Assembly (NCBI GenBank): GCA_965199595.1
Contig: OZ241182.1
Location: forward strand, 868,001 to 932,000
Length of the DNA stretch: 64,000 nt
From: JBBROS01 sp965199595
Lineage (GTDB): Bacteria > Pseudomonadota > Alphaproteobacteria > Acetobacterales > Acetobacteraceae
Direction: 5' to 3'
Part shown: positions 19,773 through 29,919 of the stretch, piece by piece
How positions within the stretch are numbered: the stretch's first letter is position 1
How the letters are laid out: every line of letters starts with the position of its first letter
The notes under the pieces: generated by a model
The model's database searches: none
What the model was told of the DNA's origin: nothing
Seen by the model: the letters and a program-made list of their open reading frames with translations, nothing else
Made by a program: the position numbers and the translations under genes

Positions 19773-20459
19773 ATGAGCGATCGCCCTCTCGGCCGCATGG
19801 TCGACCCGTCCCCCCGCCCGCTGCCGGCACGTATCTCCATCCGCGGGCAGCATGTGGTGCTGGAACCGCTGCACCGGCGCCACGTGGCCGAGTTGTGGGA
19901 GGCCGCGCAGGGCACCGCGTCGGAGGCAAGCTGGGACTACATGCCGTATGGCCCCTTCGCCACCGAGGCGGCGATGGCGGCGCATGTCGCCGACTTCGCC
20001 TCGCAGCACGACCCGATGGCCTGGGCGGTGCGGCCGGTCAGCACCGGGGTGGTCAGCGGCTGGCTGACGCTGATGGACATCCAGCCGAAGAACGCGGCGA
20101 TCGAGATCGGGCACATCTGGTTCGCGCCGCGCATGCAGCGCACGCGGGCAGCGACCGAGGCGATGTTCCTGCTCATGCGGCTGGCGATGGACGAGCTGGG
20201 CTACCGGCGGCTGGTGTGGAGGTGCAACGGGCTGAACGGGCCATCGCGCCGGGCCGCGGAGCGGTTGGGGTTCGTGTACGAGGGCGAGTTGCGGGCGCAC
20301 CTGGTGGTGAAGGGGCGCAGCCGGGACACCGCGTTCTTCAGCATCCTGGCGGAGGAATGGCCGGCGCGTCGGGATGCGATCCTGGCATGGCTGGACCCGG
20401 CGAACGCCACGCCGGATGGCAGCACACGGCGTGGGCTGGCGGAGATTCGCGGGGCATAG
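19773..20459 (+). CDS. GNAT-family N-acetyltransferase (RimJ/RimL type)
   Basis: About 228 residues. It has the RimJ/L pattern: VVLEPLHRRHVAELWEAA, a mid-protein AIEIGHIWFAPRMQRT segment at the acetyl-CoA beta-bulge, and the C-terminal N..S.RAAERLGFVYEGELR signature. Members acetylate ribosomal N-termini, amino acids or small amines. Two ATGs, at 19764 and 19773, are possible; neither has a strong ribosome site, and I took the second. It is divergent from the CHRD gene and convergent with the DEAD-box gene. Substrate unknown. Confidence 0.85.
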   Translation: MSDRPLGRMVDPSPRPLPARISIRGQHVVLEPLHRRHVAELWEAAQGTASEASWDYMPYGPFATEAAMAAHVADFASQHDPMAWAVRPVSTGVVSGWLTLMDIQPKNAAIEIGHIWFAPRMQRTRAATEAMFLLMRLAMDELGYRRLVWRCNGLNGPSRRAAERLGFVYEGELRAHLVVKGRSRDTAFFSILAEEWPARRDAILAWLDPANATPDGSTRRGLAEIRGA

Positions 20460-20513
20460 AGGGTGCCGCCCGGGTTGCAGCCCAGGCGGCGCAGGTTTGG
20501 GCGGCGGTGGGGT

Positions 20514-21662
20514 TCAGGCGGCGATGTTCTCGATCTCATCCACCGGCAGCCGGGTGCGGATCAGCTTCTCGATGCCGCGCAGATGCGCCCGCTCGCTGCT
20601 GTCGCAGAAGCTGATGGCGATGCCGGCATGCCCGGCGCGCGCGGTGCGGCCGATGCGGTGCACATAGGCCTCCGGCACGTTCGGCAGGTCGAAGTTCACC
20701 ACGTGGGTGACGCCGTCCACATCGATGCCGCGGGCAGCGATGTCGGTGGCGACCAGGACACGCACCCGGCCGTCCTTGAACGCCGCCAGGGCGCGCTCCC
20801 GCTGCGGCTGGCTCTTGTTGCCATGGATGGCGGCGGCGGGCTGGCCCACGGCCTCCAGGTGCTGGGTCACGCGATCGGCGCCGTGCTTGGTGCGGGTGAA
20901 CACCAGGGTGCGGCCCATCTTGCCGGTCTTGAGCATCTCGCCCAGCACCTGGCGCTTGCGCGAGGCCTCCACGAACATCACGCGCTGATCGACCCGCTCC
21001 GCCGTGGTGGCGACCGGGGTGACGGCGACGTGCACCGGGTCCCGCAGCATCTGCCCGGCGAGCGTCGAGATCTCCTTCGGCATGGTGGCCGAGAAGAACA
21101 GCGTCTGGCGCTGCTGCGGAATGGCGGAGACGATCTTGCGGATCGGGATGATGAAGCCGAGGTCCAGCATGTGGTCGGCCTCGTCCAGCACCAGCACCTC
21201 GACGCTGCCGAGGTTCACGGCGCGGTCGTTCATGTGGTCCATCAGGCGGCCCGGCGTCGCCACCAGGATGTCGATGCCGTTGGCGACCGCCTTCGCCTGG
21301 CGCGGCTTCGGCACGCCGCCGAACATCAGCGTGGTGCGCAGGCCGGTGCCGCGGCCATAGGCCTGGAAGCTCTCGGCGATCTGGCTGGCCAGTTCCCGGG
21401 TCGGGCTCAGCACCAGCACGCGGCAGGAGCGCGGCTTGGCGGCCTGCCTGTTGGCCATCAGGCGATGCAGGATCGGCAGCGCGAAGGCCGCGGTCTTGCC
21501 GGTGCCGGTCTGGGCGATGCCCTGCACGTCACGGCCCAGCAGCACATGCGGAATGGCCTGGGACTGGATGGGGGTGGGGGTGGTGTAGCCCTCGTTGGTC
21601 AAGGCCTGCAGCAAGGGGGAGGCGAGGCCGAGTTCGGCGAAGGTCGTGGGTCGGGTCGTCAT
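20514..21662 (-). CDS. DEAD-box RNA helicase (RhlE-like, core only)
   Basis: 382 residues covering just the helicase core. Motifs in order: Q motif PTPIQSQAIP, Walker A AQTGTGKT, PTRELA, TPGRL, DEAD box VLDEADHML, SAT (FFSATMP), VATDIAARGIDVDG and motif VI HRIGRTARAG. It has no C-terminal RNA-binding tail. It unwinds short RNA duplexes with ATP; relatives act in ribosome assembly, mRNA decay and cold adaptation. Its gene has a good promoter about 200 bases upstream and a long leader, described separately. Confidence 0.95.
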   Translation of the reverse strand: MTTRPTTFAELGLASPLLQALTNEGYTTPTPIQSQAIPHVLLGRDVQGIAQTGTGKTAAFALPILHRLMANRQAAKPRSCRVLVLSPTRELASQIAESFQAYGRGTGLRTTLMFGGVPKPRQAKAVANGIDILVATPGRLMDHMNDRAVNLGSVEVLVLDEADHMLDLGFIIPIRKIVSAIPQQRQTLFFSATMPKEISTLAGQMLRDPVHVAVTPVATTAERVDQRVMFVEASRKRQVLGEMLKTGKMGRTLVFTRTKHGADRVTQHLEAVGQPAAAIHGNKSQPQRERALAAFKDGRVRVLVATDIAARGIDVDGVTHVVNFDLPNVPEAYVHRIGRTARAGHAGIAISFCDSSERAHLRGIEKLIRTRLPVDEIENIAA

Positions 21663-21800
21663 TGGGGTGAACCGTCTTTCAACAGCCCAGCTTCACAGAT
21701 CCAGGGTTCACGTCAGGTGAGGCGGATCGCGCGATTGGGCGCAGCGATCAGCAGGATCGCAAACCGACGCAAGAAGATTGAGGTGGACGTACCGGCCAGA

Positions 21801-21824
21801 GACACAAGGTTGAGGACACAAGGT
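21801..21824. repeat. Direct repeat in the helicase leader
   Basis: GACACAAGGT occurs twice with a 14-base period (21801-21810 and 21815-21824). In the helicase mRNA this reads ACCTTGTGTC twice, about 150 bases before the start codon. Purpose unknown; it could be an RNA- or protein-binding site in the leader. Confidence 0.7.
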
Positions 21825-21864
21825 CGGGGACAGCGCACGAAGTCACGTCAAAACGCGCAACGTC

Positions 21865-21893
21865 CCTATACTGGTGCATTGCAACAAAGTCAA
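21865..21893 (-). promoter_or_regulatory. Sigma-70-type promoter for the DEAD-box helicase gene
   Basis: The reverse strand reads TTGACT, exactly 17 bases, then TATAGG, close to the consensus -35 and -10 boxes with ideal spacing. Transcription would start near 21858 and reach the helicase ATG at 21662 after a leader of about 195 bases. It stands out in this GC-rich background. Confidence 0.7.
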
Positions 21894-22187
21894 GGAAATC
21901 ACACGGACAGGTTCAGCAACGAGCCACGTGGCGGCGGCAGGCTCGGTTTGATGTCCGGAATGGCGGACAGGTTCGGGCTGGCCTGCCGGGCGGATGGCTC
22001 CGGCTGGGCCCGGGCCAGGCGTATACCCTCGGTTCCGCCCGTCCGCCCGATCGGGGTGGTCGTCGTGGCACCGGAGAAGGCCTGCAGGGAGTTTGTGGAG
22101 AGCATACGAAGCACGGTAATGCGCATTGGTTAACAATGGGTGAAGCACCTGGGGGTTTCCATGCTCGGGTGGAAATAAAGGTGTGCA

Positions 22188-23146
22188 ATGAAGGTAACGC
22201 TCGATCTCTCCAAGCTGCTGCATGACGGCGCCATCACCCAGGCCGAGCATGACCGGCTGGCCGGGCTGGGCCGGCACGACACCGGGTTCCTGCTCGTCAA
22301 CGTGCTGATCGGCTTCGGCGTGCTGGCCGTGGCCGGGGGCTGCCTCGCCCTGTTCCCGAACCCGCTGACCGGCCTCGTGCTCGGCATGGCCCTGCTGGCC
22401 GTGGGCGCCTTGCTCCTGCTGGCCCGGCGCGACCAATGGACTGTTCTCGCCAACATCTGCATCCTGATCGGCGCGCTGCTGCTGGCGGCCGGGATCATCC
22501 TGCTCAGCCAGGGCATGGTCATTCTCGATGACGGACCCGGGGCACCGCTGCTTGGCTTCAAGGCGGCCTGCCTGATCGTCGCCGCCGTGTTCGCCGCGGC
22601 GGCCGCGCTGGCTGGCAGCAGCCTGCTGGCCGTGCTCGCGGTGCTGATGCTGTTCGTGATCCTGGGCAGCAGCAGCAGCTACAGCCATGCCTTCTACGAG
22701 ATCGAGGTGCGGCAGCCGCTGTTGACCGTGCTGGCATTCTCCGTGCTGGCCGGGGCGGCACATGCCGGGTCCCGCATGGTTCGCGGCCGGTGGGAACGGC
22801 TGCTGACCGCCGTGGCGCGCACCGCCGTGCTCCTGGTGAACATGGGGTTCTGGGTGGGGTCGCTGTGGGGCGATGACCTGGACTGGCTGGCCCGGTCGCC
22901 CGGCATTTCCGCCACGGCCTTCGCGATTGCCTGGGCGGTGGCGCTGCTGGCGGTTGCGGTGTGGGCCGGGCTTGCGAACCGGCGCTGGGTGTTGAACCTG
23001 GTTGCGGTGTTCGCCGGCATCCACTTCTATACGCAGTGGTTCGAGCACCTGGGCGCCTCGCCCGGCAGCGTGCTGGGCGCCGGGCTGCTGATGCTGGTGT
23101 TCGCGGTCGGGCTGTGGCGGCTGAACCGGCGCGAGCGCCCGGCGCT

Positions 23147-23150
<4 letters not shown>
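22188..23150 (+). CDS. DUF2157-type integral membrane protein
   Basis: 320 residues: a short soluble N-terminus (LLHDGAITQAEHDRLAGL) and about nine membrane helices. The start of helix one, FLLVNVLIGFGVLAVAGG, and the ending FAGIHFYTQWFEHLGASPGSVLG are typical of DUF2157 membrane proteins. Role unknown. The ATG at 22188 follows AAAGG. Its TAG stop overlaps the pgk stop tail to tail in a shared CTAG. Confidence 0.75.
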
Positions 23151-24337
<1,187 letters not shown>

Positions 24338-24338
24338 C

Positions 24339-25355
24339 CTAAAGGCTGCCGAACAGGGCGGCGGTGTCGGCCATGCGGTTGGAGAAGCCCCACTCATTGT
24401 CGTACCAGCCCATCACCCGGGCCATGGCGCCATCGACCACGGCGGTTTGCGTCGCGTCGAAGGTGCAGGAGGCGGGCTGGTGGTTGAAGTCGATGCTGAC
24501 CAGCTTGTGGGTGTTGTACTCGAGGATGCCCTTCAGCTCGCCCCCGGCCGCAGCCTTCATGGCCTCGTTGATCTGCTGCACGGTGGCCTGCTCGCGCAGG
24601 TTCACGTCGAAGCTGACCAGCGAGACGTTGGGGATCGGCACGCGGATGGAGGTGCCGTCCAGCTTGCCCACCAGGTCCGGGAACACCAGGCCCACCGCCT
24701 TGGCGGCGCCGGTGCTGGTCGGGATGCTGCTGACGGCGGCGGCGCGGGCGCGGTGCGGGTCCTTGTGCAGGGTGTCCACGGTGTTCTGGTCGCCGGTATA
24801 GGCGTGGATGGTGACCATGTAGCCGCGCAGGATGCCGAACTTCTCGTGCAGCACCTTCACCATGGGCGCCAGGCAGTTCGTGGTGCAGGAGGCATTGGAG
24901 ATCACCGTCATGTCCTTGGTGATCTTGTCGTGGTTCACGCCGTAAACGATGGTCGCGTCCACGCCCTCGGCCGGGGCGGAGATCAGCACCTTCTTGGCGC
25001 CGGCCCCGTTGATCAGGGCCAGGGCGGACTCCTTGGTGGTAAAGCGGCCGGTGCATTCCAGGGCGACGTCGACGCCCTGGTAGGGCACCTTGCCGGGCTC
25101 ACGCTCGGCCGTGACCTTGATCGGGCCGTAGGTGCGGCCGTCGTGGCGGATGGTGATGGCGTCGCCGACCACCTCGACCTCACCGGGGAAGCGCCCGTGC
25201 ACGCTGTCGAACCGGAACAGGTGGGCGTTGTCGTTGACGCTGCCGAGGTCGTTGATGGCGACGACCTCCACATCGGTGCGTCCGCTTTCGACGATGGCGC
25301 GCAGCACCAGGCGACCGATGCGCCCGAACCCGTTGATGGCGACCTTCACGGCCAT
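24339..25355 (-). CDS. gap: Glyceraldehyde-3-phosphate dehydrogenase
   Basis: 338 residues. The NAD-binding start (VAINGFGRIGRLVLRA) and the catalytic Cys in SNASCTTNCLAP are clear, together with the His-containing VHAYTGDQ loop and the C-terminal WYDNEWGFSNRM. It oxidises glyceraldehyde 3-phosphate in glycolysis. The residues after the adenine ribose (NDLG) suit NAD rather than NADP. Its ribosome site (AAGGGA) lies inside the last codons of tkt, whose stop is three bases before the ATG, so its translation is likely coupled to tkt. Confidence 0.98.
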   Translation of the reverse strand: MAVKVAINGFGRIGRLVLRAIVESGRTDVEVVAINDLGSVNDNAHLFRFDSVHGRFPGEVEVVGDAITIRHDGRTYGPIKVTAEREPGKVPYQGVDVALECTGRFTTKESALALINGAGAKKVLISAPAEGVDATIVYGVNHDKITKDMTVISNASCTTNCLAPMVKVLHEKFGILRGYMVTIHAYTGDQNTVDTLHKDPHRARAAAVSSIPTSTGAAKAVGLVFPDLVGKLDGTSIRVPIPNVSLVSFDVNLREQATVQQINEAMKAAAGGELKGILEYNTHKLVSIDFNHQPASCTFDATQTAVVDGAMARVMGWYDNEWGFSNRMADTAALFGSL

Positions 25356-25358
25356 GTT

Positions 25359-27465
25359 CTAAATCCCTTCTGCTTGATTGGGCTGCGGTAGCCGTTTGCG
25401 GACCGCGCTGGCAATGGCTTCCGGCGTAATGCCGAAATGCCGGTACAGCGTATCGGCCGGTGCGCTGGCGCCGAAATCGGTCATGCCGATGAAGATTCCA
25501 TCGGTGCCGAGCCAGCGTTCCCAGCCGAATCCGCAGGCGGCCTCGATGCCCACCCGCAATCCGGTGCCGAGCACCTGGGTGCGCATCGCCTCGTCCTGGG
25601 TGGCGAACAACTCCCAGCTGGGCAGGGAGACGACGGCGGCGGCGATGCCGTCCTCGGCCAGCAGGCGCCGGGCTTCGAGCGCGATCGTGACCTCGGAGCC
25701 CGAGGCGATCAGCGTGGCCTGGCGCGGGCCATCCGCCTCCGCCAGCACATAGCCGCCGCGGGCGCTGCGGTTCTCGGCGGCATCGGTGCGCAGGGTGGGC
25801 AGGTCCTGCCGGGACAGCACCAGCAGGCTCGGTCCATCGGCCCGGCGGATCGCCAGTTCCCAGCACTCCACCACCTCCATCGCGTCCGCCGGGCGCAGCA
25901 CGAACAGGCCGGGCATGGCGCGCAACGAGGCCAGGTGCTCGACGGGCTGGTGGGTGGCGCCGTCCTGGCCCAGGCCGATGCTGTCATGGGTCAGCACGTG
26001 GATCACCCGCTGCCGCATCTGCGCCGCGAGCCGCAGGGCTGGGCGCATGTAGTCGGTGAACACCAGGAAGGTGCCGGCATAGGGCAGCAGGCCGCCATGC
26101 AGCGCCAGGCCGTTCAGGCAGGCAGCCATGGCATGTTCGCGCACGCCGTAATGGATGTAGCGCCCGGCGTAGTTGCCGGGCGTGACGGGAGCCATGCCCT
26201 CCGCCCGCGTGCCGTTGGAGCCGCTGAGATCGGCGGAGCCGCCGGCCAGCTCCGGGATGGCGGCGGCGAGCACATCGAGGGTGCGGCGGCTGCTTTCGCG
26301 GGTGGCGCGGGTGGGCCGGGTCTCCGCCAGCTCGGCCTTGAGGGTGGCGGTGGTGATGTGCCAGGCGTCCGGCAGGCGCCCGGCGACGACACGCTCGAAC
26401 TCGCTGCGCAGAGGGTGGTTGGTCAGGCGCTTCAACCAGGCCCGGCGTGCGCCAGTGCCGCGGACGCCGGCGGCCTGCCAGGCCTCAACCAGGTTCTCGG
26501 GGATTTCAAAGGGCGGATGCGGCCAGTCGATGGCCTGCCTGGCTTGCGGGCCATTGCCGCCCCTGCCCGGGGCGGCGCCGCCGATGGTGGTGCGGCAGGC
26601 GATCAGTGTCGGCTTCCTGGAGCGGACCGCCAGAGCGAGCGCCGCGGCGATCTCGCCGGGCTGATGGCCGTCAACCCGCTTGGTGGCCCAGCCGGCGGCT
26701 AGTGAAGCGCTTCATCACGTCGTCCGATGCGGAGAGCGCGGTCTCGCCATCCAGCAAGGCGTTGTTGTCATCCCACAGCACGGTCAGCTTCTCGAGCCGC
26801 AGGTGCCCGGCCAGACAGGCGGCCTCGTGGCTCACGCCCTCCATCAGGTCACCATCCGAGGCGATCACCCAGGTCCGGTGATCGACCAGGCTGCGGCCGA
26901 AGCGCGCGGCCATCATCCGTTCCGCCAGCGCCAGACCGATGGCGGTGGCGAAGCCCTGGCCGAGCGGACCGGTGGTGGCCTCGATGCCGGGATGCTCGCC
27001 ATATTCCGGGTTGCCGGCGGCGGGGCTGTCGATCTGCCTGAACCGCCGCAGCGACTCCAGCTCCATGCCGGCGTGGCCCGTCAGGTGCAGCAGGGCATAG
27101 AGCAGCATCGAGCCATGCCCGGCGGACAGCACGAACCGGTCCCGGTCCGGCCAGCGCGGATCGCTGGCATCGAAGCGCAGCACGCGAGACCATAGCGAGG
27201 TGGCGACATCGGCCATGCCCATGGGCAGGGCCGGGTGCCCGGAGCCGGCGGCATGGACTGCATCGAGCGTCAGGGCCCGCACGGCATCGGCCATCCGGCG
27301 TTCGATGGGTTCCGGCTGCGTCATATCCGCCGGGTCAGGACCGTCCAACCCGCATTCGGACGCTGCCGGAGCCTCGGTTTGCAAGGGCTCGCAGGTTCTG
27401 GGACCTGGTGCGGCCGCCGCATTGCTGGAAATCGCTGGTGCGTTGGGTTCGCGTATGCCGTCCAT
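25359..27465 (-). pseudogene. tkt: Transketolase with a +1 frameshift near 26700
   Basis: The reading frame from 27324 (or 27465) encodes a normal transketolase N-terminus: AGSGHPALPMGMADVATSLW, the thiamine-diphosphate site SDGDLMEGVSHEA, WDDNNALLDG and ASDDVMKRFT. It then runs into a stop at 26671. One extra base at 26700 (an A in ACTAGCC on the coding strand) is enough to explain this: skipping it gives AAGWATKRVDGHQPGEIAAA and a continuous frame through IGGAAPG, YIHYGVREHAM, the GLGQDGATHQPVEHL block and the true end at 25359. It is therefore either a pseudogene, a sequencing error or, less likely, a recoding site. A strong ribosome site (GGAGG) precedes the ATG at 27465, which would add 47 residues to the homologous start at 27324. 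Confidence 0.85.
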
Positions 27466-27548
27466 CCTGCCTCCGCTTGGCTCCGGGCTATAGGAGGCGT
27501 TGGCGGCGTGGGCAAGGGTGCGGCAGACGGTCGCTGATCCTGGCCGGG

Positions 27549-28364
27549 CTAAGCGGCCTTGCTCTGTGTATAGACACCGCAGCCCGGGAAGGACCGCACA
27601 AGCTCCGGCGCAAGCCCCAGCGTGGTTTCGGACGCGCCGAGGAACAGCATGCCGTCCGGTGCCATCTGTCGCCGGACGGCTTCCAGCACGCGGATCTTGG
27701 TTGGCGGATCGAAGTAGATCAGCACGTTGCGGCAGAACACGATGTCGAACATGCCGAGCGGCACCAGCGAGGACAGCAGGTTCCATTCCCGGAAACTGGC
27801 CATTGCGCGCAGCTTCGGCGTGATCCGCCATCCTGAGGCCTCCCGCTTGAAATAGCGCGCCAGCTGCGGACCGGTCAGACCGCGCTGAACCTCGAACGGT
27901 GTGTAGAGCCCGGCCTTGGCCCGCTCCAGCGGTGCGGTGGCGATGTCGGTGCCGATGATCTCCACTCTGCGCGTCTCGGCCAGACCGGGAACCTCGCAGG
28001 CGGTCATCGCGATCGAATAGGCTTCCTGCCCCGTGGACGCCGCGGCCGACCATACCCGCAGCGGCTGACCCGGGGGACGCACCCGGTGCAGATAGGGAAA
28101 TGCGACGTTCCGCAGGTGATCGAACGGACTGCTGTCCCGGAAGAACAGCGATTCGTTGGTGGTCATGGCCTCGACCACGGCGCGTGACAGCGCCTCGGTC
28201 CGGCCCCCCTGCAGGCGGCTGGCCAGTGCGCCCAGGCTGGCGAGGTTCTCGGCCCTCAGAATGTGGGCCAGCCGGGTCTCCAGAAGGTAGAGCTTCTCCG
28301 GACCCAGAGCGAGACCGGAGCGGGCATGGATATGCGAGGCGATGACCTCGAAGGCGGTCGTCAT
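27549..28364 (-). CDS. cheR: Chemoreceptor methyltransferase CheR
   Basis: 271 residues. An N-terminal helical domain is followed by a SAM-binding fold with TTNESLFFRD, VWSAAASTGQEAYSIAM, IGTDIATAPLERA and FCRNVLIYF, all typical of CheR. It methylates glutamates on chemoreceptors with SAM for adaptation. The ATG at 28364 overlaps the cheB stop by 4 bases. No TPR extension or pentapeptide-binding insert was seen. It is the last che gene; tkt follows after 83 bases. Confidence 0.95.
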   Translation of the reverse strand: MTTAFEVIASHIHARSGLALGPEKLYLLETRLAHILRAENLASLGALASRLQGGRTEALSRAVVEAMTTNESLFFRDSSPFDHLRNVAFPYLHRVRPPGQPLRVWSAAASTGQEAYSIAMTACEVPGLAETRRVEIIGTDIATAPLERAKAGLYTPFEVQRGLTGPQLARYFKREASGWRITPKLRAMASFREWNLLSSLVPLGMFDIVFCRNVLIYFDPPTKIRVLEAVRRQMAPDGMLFLGASETTLGLAPELVRSFPGCGVYTQSKAA

Positions 28365-29452
28365 TCGGCACCTTGCAGCAGGCGGGCCGCCCGTTCGGCC
28401 ATGGCGGGGATCGGGAGTACCGCCTGGCACAATCCGGCGCGGGCGATGGCGCCGGGCATGCCCCAGACCACGCTGCTGGCCTCGTCCTGCGCCATGGCGG
28501 CACCACCGGCTGTCACCAGCGCCTGGGTGCCGGCCAGTCCGTCATGGCCCATCCCGGTCAGCATCAGCATCAGGACCCGGCCATCGCAGGCCTGCGTCGC
28601 GCTACGCAGCATGGGATCCACGGACGGGCGGCAGAAGTTCTCGGCCGGGCCGTCATCCAGACGTGCCATCAGCGCACCATTCACCGTTTTCTGCACCAGC
28701 AGGTGCCTGCCGCCCGGGGCGATCTGGATGTGACCGGGTCGAAGCAGCGCCCCATCCGCGGCTTCGGCGCAGGGCAGCCCGAGGCGCCCAAGCTGCTCCG
28801 CCAACAAAGGCGTGAACGCCGCCGGCATGTGCTGCGTCAACACGGCTGGAACCGTGAGCCCCGCGGTGCCGAGCTGAGCGCGCAAGGCTTGCAGCAACTG
28901 CGCCAAGGCCTGCGGACCGCCGGTCGAGCTGCCGATTGCGAGAAGGCAGGGCTTGAGCTTCGCCGGCGTGCGCAGGGCCACCAGCTTCTGCGCAGAGCTT
29001 GCGGCCCGGCGGCCGAGGGCGCGCACCTTGGTCAGAAGCTCCCGTTGGAAGCTCGCATCCCCTGCCAGTTCAGCCGCACTGGGCTTGGCCACGTAATCGA
29101 GTGCCCCGAGGCGCATCGCCTCCAGGGTCGTCGTGGCACCCCGGGTCGTCAGCGTGGAGGCGATGATGACCCGCAGGCCCGGTGCGGCGGCCAGCAGCAA
29201 CGGCAGTGCGGTGAGGCCGTCCATCAGCGGCATCTCGATATCAAGCACGAGCACATCCGCGATGCCGGGATCGCGCCGAACCATGTTCACCACGTCCTGC
29301 CCGTTGCAGGCGCGGCCGACCACCTCGATCGCATCGTCATTGCCCAGGACCCGGCACAGCACGGAGCGGATGACCGCGCTGTCGTCGCAGACCAGGACAC
29401 GGATGGGCCCGCTTGCGGCCGGCCCAGGGGCAAGCGCCGTGCTCGCCATCAT
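28361..29452 (-). CDS. cheB: Chemotaxis response regulator and methylesterase CheB
   Basis: 363 residues. The N-terminal receiver domain has the acidic pair CDDSAV and phospho-acceptor Asp71 (VLDIEMPLMDG). The C-terminal esterase/deamidase has the catalytic triad Ser176 in GSSTGG, His208 in TQHMP, and an Asp in LTGMGHDG. It removes methyl groups from chemoreceptors when phosphorylated by CheA. Its ATG overlaps the cheW stop (ATGA). Complete. Confidence 0.96.
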   Translation of the reverse strand: MMASTALAPGPAASGPIRVLVCDDSAVIRSVLCRVLGNDDAIEVVGRACNGQDVVNMVRRDPGIADVLVLDIEMPLMDGLTALPLLLAAAPGLRVIIASTLTTRGATTTLEAMRLGALDYVAKPSAAELAGDASFQRELLTKVRALGRRAASSAQKLVALRTPAKLKPCLLAIGSSTGGPQALAQLLQALRAQLGTAGLTVPAVLTQHMPAAFTPLLAEQLGRLGLPCAEAADGALLRPGHIQIAPGGRHLLVQKTVNGALMARLDDGPAENFCRPSVDPMLRSATQACDGRVLMLMLTGMGHDGLAGTQALVTAGGAAMAQDEASSVVWGMPGAIARAGLCQAVLPIPAMAERAARLLQGAE

Positions 29453-29919
29453 GCCGCTCGCGGCATCAGGGCGAGCACTCGTCCCACGTCGAGCATGATC
29501 ATCAGCCCTTCCTGCATGCGATACACGCCGGTTCCGAACCGCGACCAGCCTGAGGTCAGGTTTGGCGGCAGCGGTGCAATCGCGCCGTCCGGCACGCTCA
29601 CCACCTCGAGCACGCGATCAACCAGGAGCGCGTAGAGTTCCTGGCCATGTTCCGTCACCAGCGACATGCAGGGTGCGTCAGTCTCCGGCACCGCCAGGCC
29701 GAGCCGCTTGCGCAGGTCGATGGTGGTCACGATCCGTCCCCGCAGGTTCAGGTTGCCGGCGATCTCCGCCGAAGCCAGCGGAACCCGGGTGATCTTCTGC
29801 GGCCCCAGCACATCGCGAACCGCGCCGACCGGCAGCCCGCAGAGTTGACCGGCCACATGGAGGCTTACGACGAGGGACACGCGCTCGGCCGCGTCCCGCG
29901 ACTTCACATCGGTATTCAT
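29449..29919 (-). CDS. cheW: Chemotaxis coupling protein CheW
   Basis: 156 residues of a single CheW domain: the first-strand VSLHVAGQLCGLPVGAVRDVL, then ITRVPLASAEIAGNLNLRGRIVTTIDLRKRLG-type core (positions about 45-75) and VDRVLEVVSVPDGAI. It links receptors with CheA. The ATG at 29919 overlaps the cheA stop; a longer frame from 29949 is not needed. Confidence 0.95.
   Translation of the reverse strand: MNTDVKSRDAAERVSLVVSLHVAGQLCGLPVGAVRDVLGPQKITRVPLASAEIAGNLNLRGRIVTTIDLRKRLGLAVPETDAPCMSLVTEHGQELYALLVDRVLEVVSVPDGAIAPLPPNLTSGWSRFGTGVYRMQEGLMIMLDVGRVLALMPRAA

Larger units (their letters stand above)
21663..22187. other. 525-bp intergenic region: helicase leader and divergent promoters
   Basis: No gene is supported here. 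The left part (21663-21860) is the untranslated leader of the DEAD-box gene and holds a direct repeat. A minus-strand promoter lies at 21865-21893. The right part up to 22187 precedes the DUF2157 gene, whose ATG has AAAGG eight bases upstream. A 75-codon minus-strand ORF at 21899-22126 has no ribosome site and no recognisable sequence, so I do not call it. Confidence 0.6.

Noticed and set aside
21899..22126. 75-codon minus-strand ORF upstream of the helicase promoter
   Set aside because: No ribosome site, no recognisable sequence, and it ends just upstream of a promoter in the same direction.
26671..28506. 611-codon minus frame running through cheR/cheB into tkt
   Set aside because: Only the last part (from 27465) is coding; upstream it is out of frame with cheR and cheB, which are clearly real.
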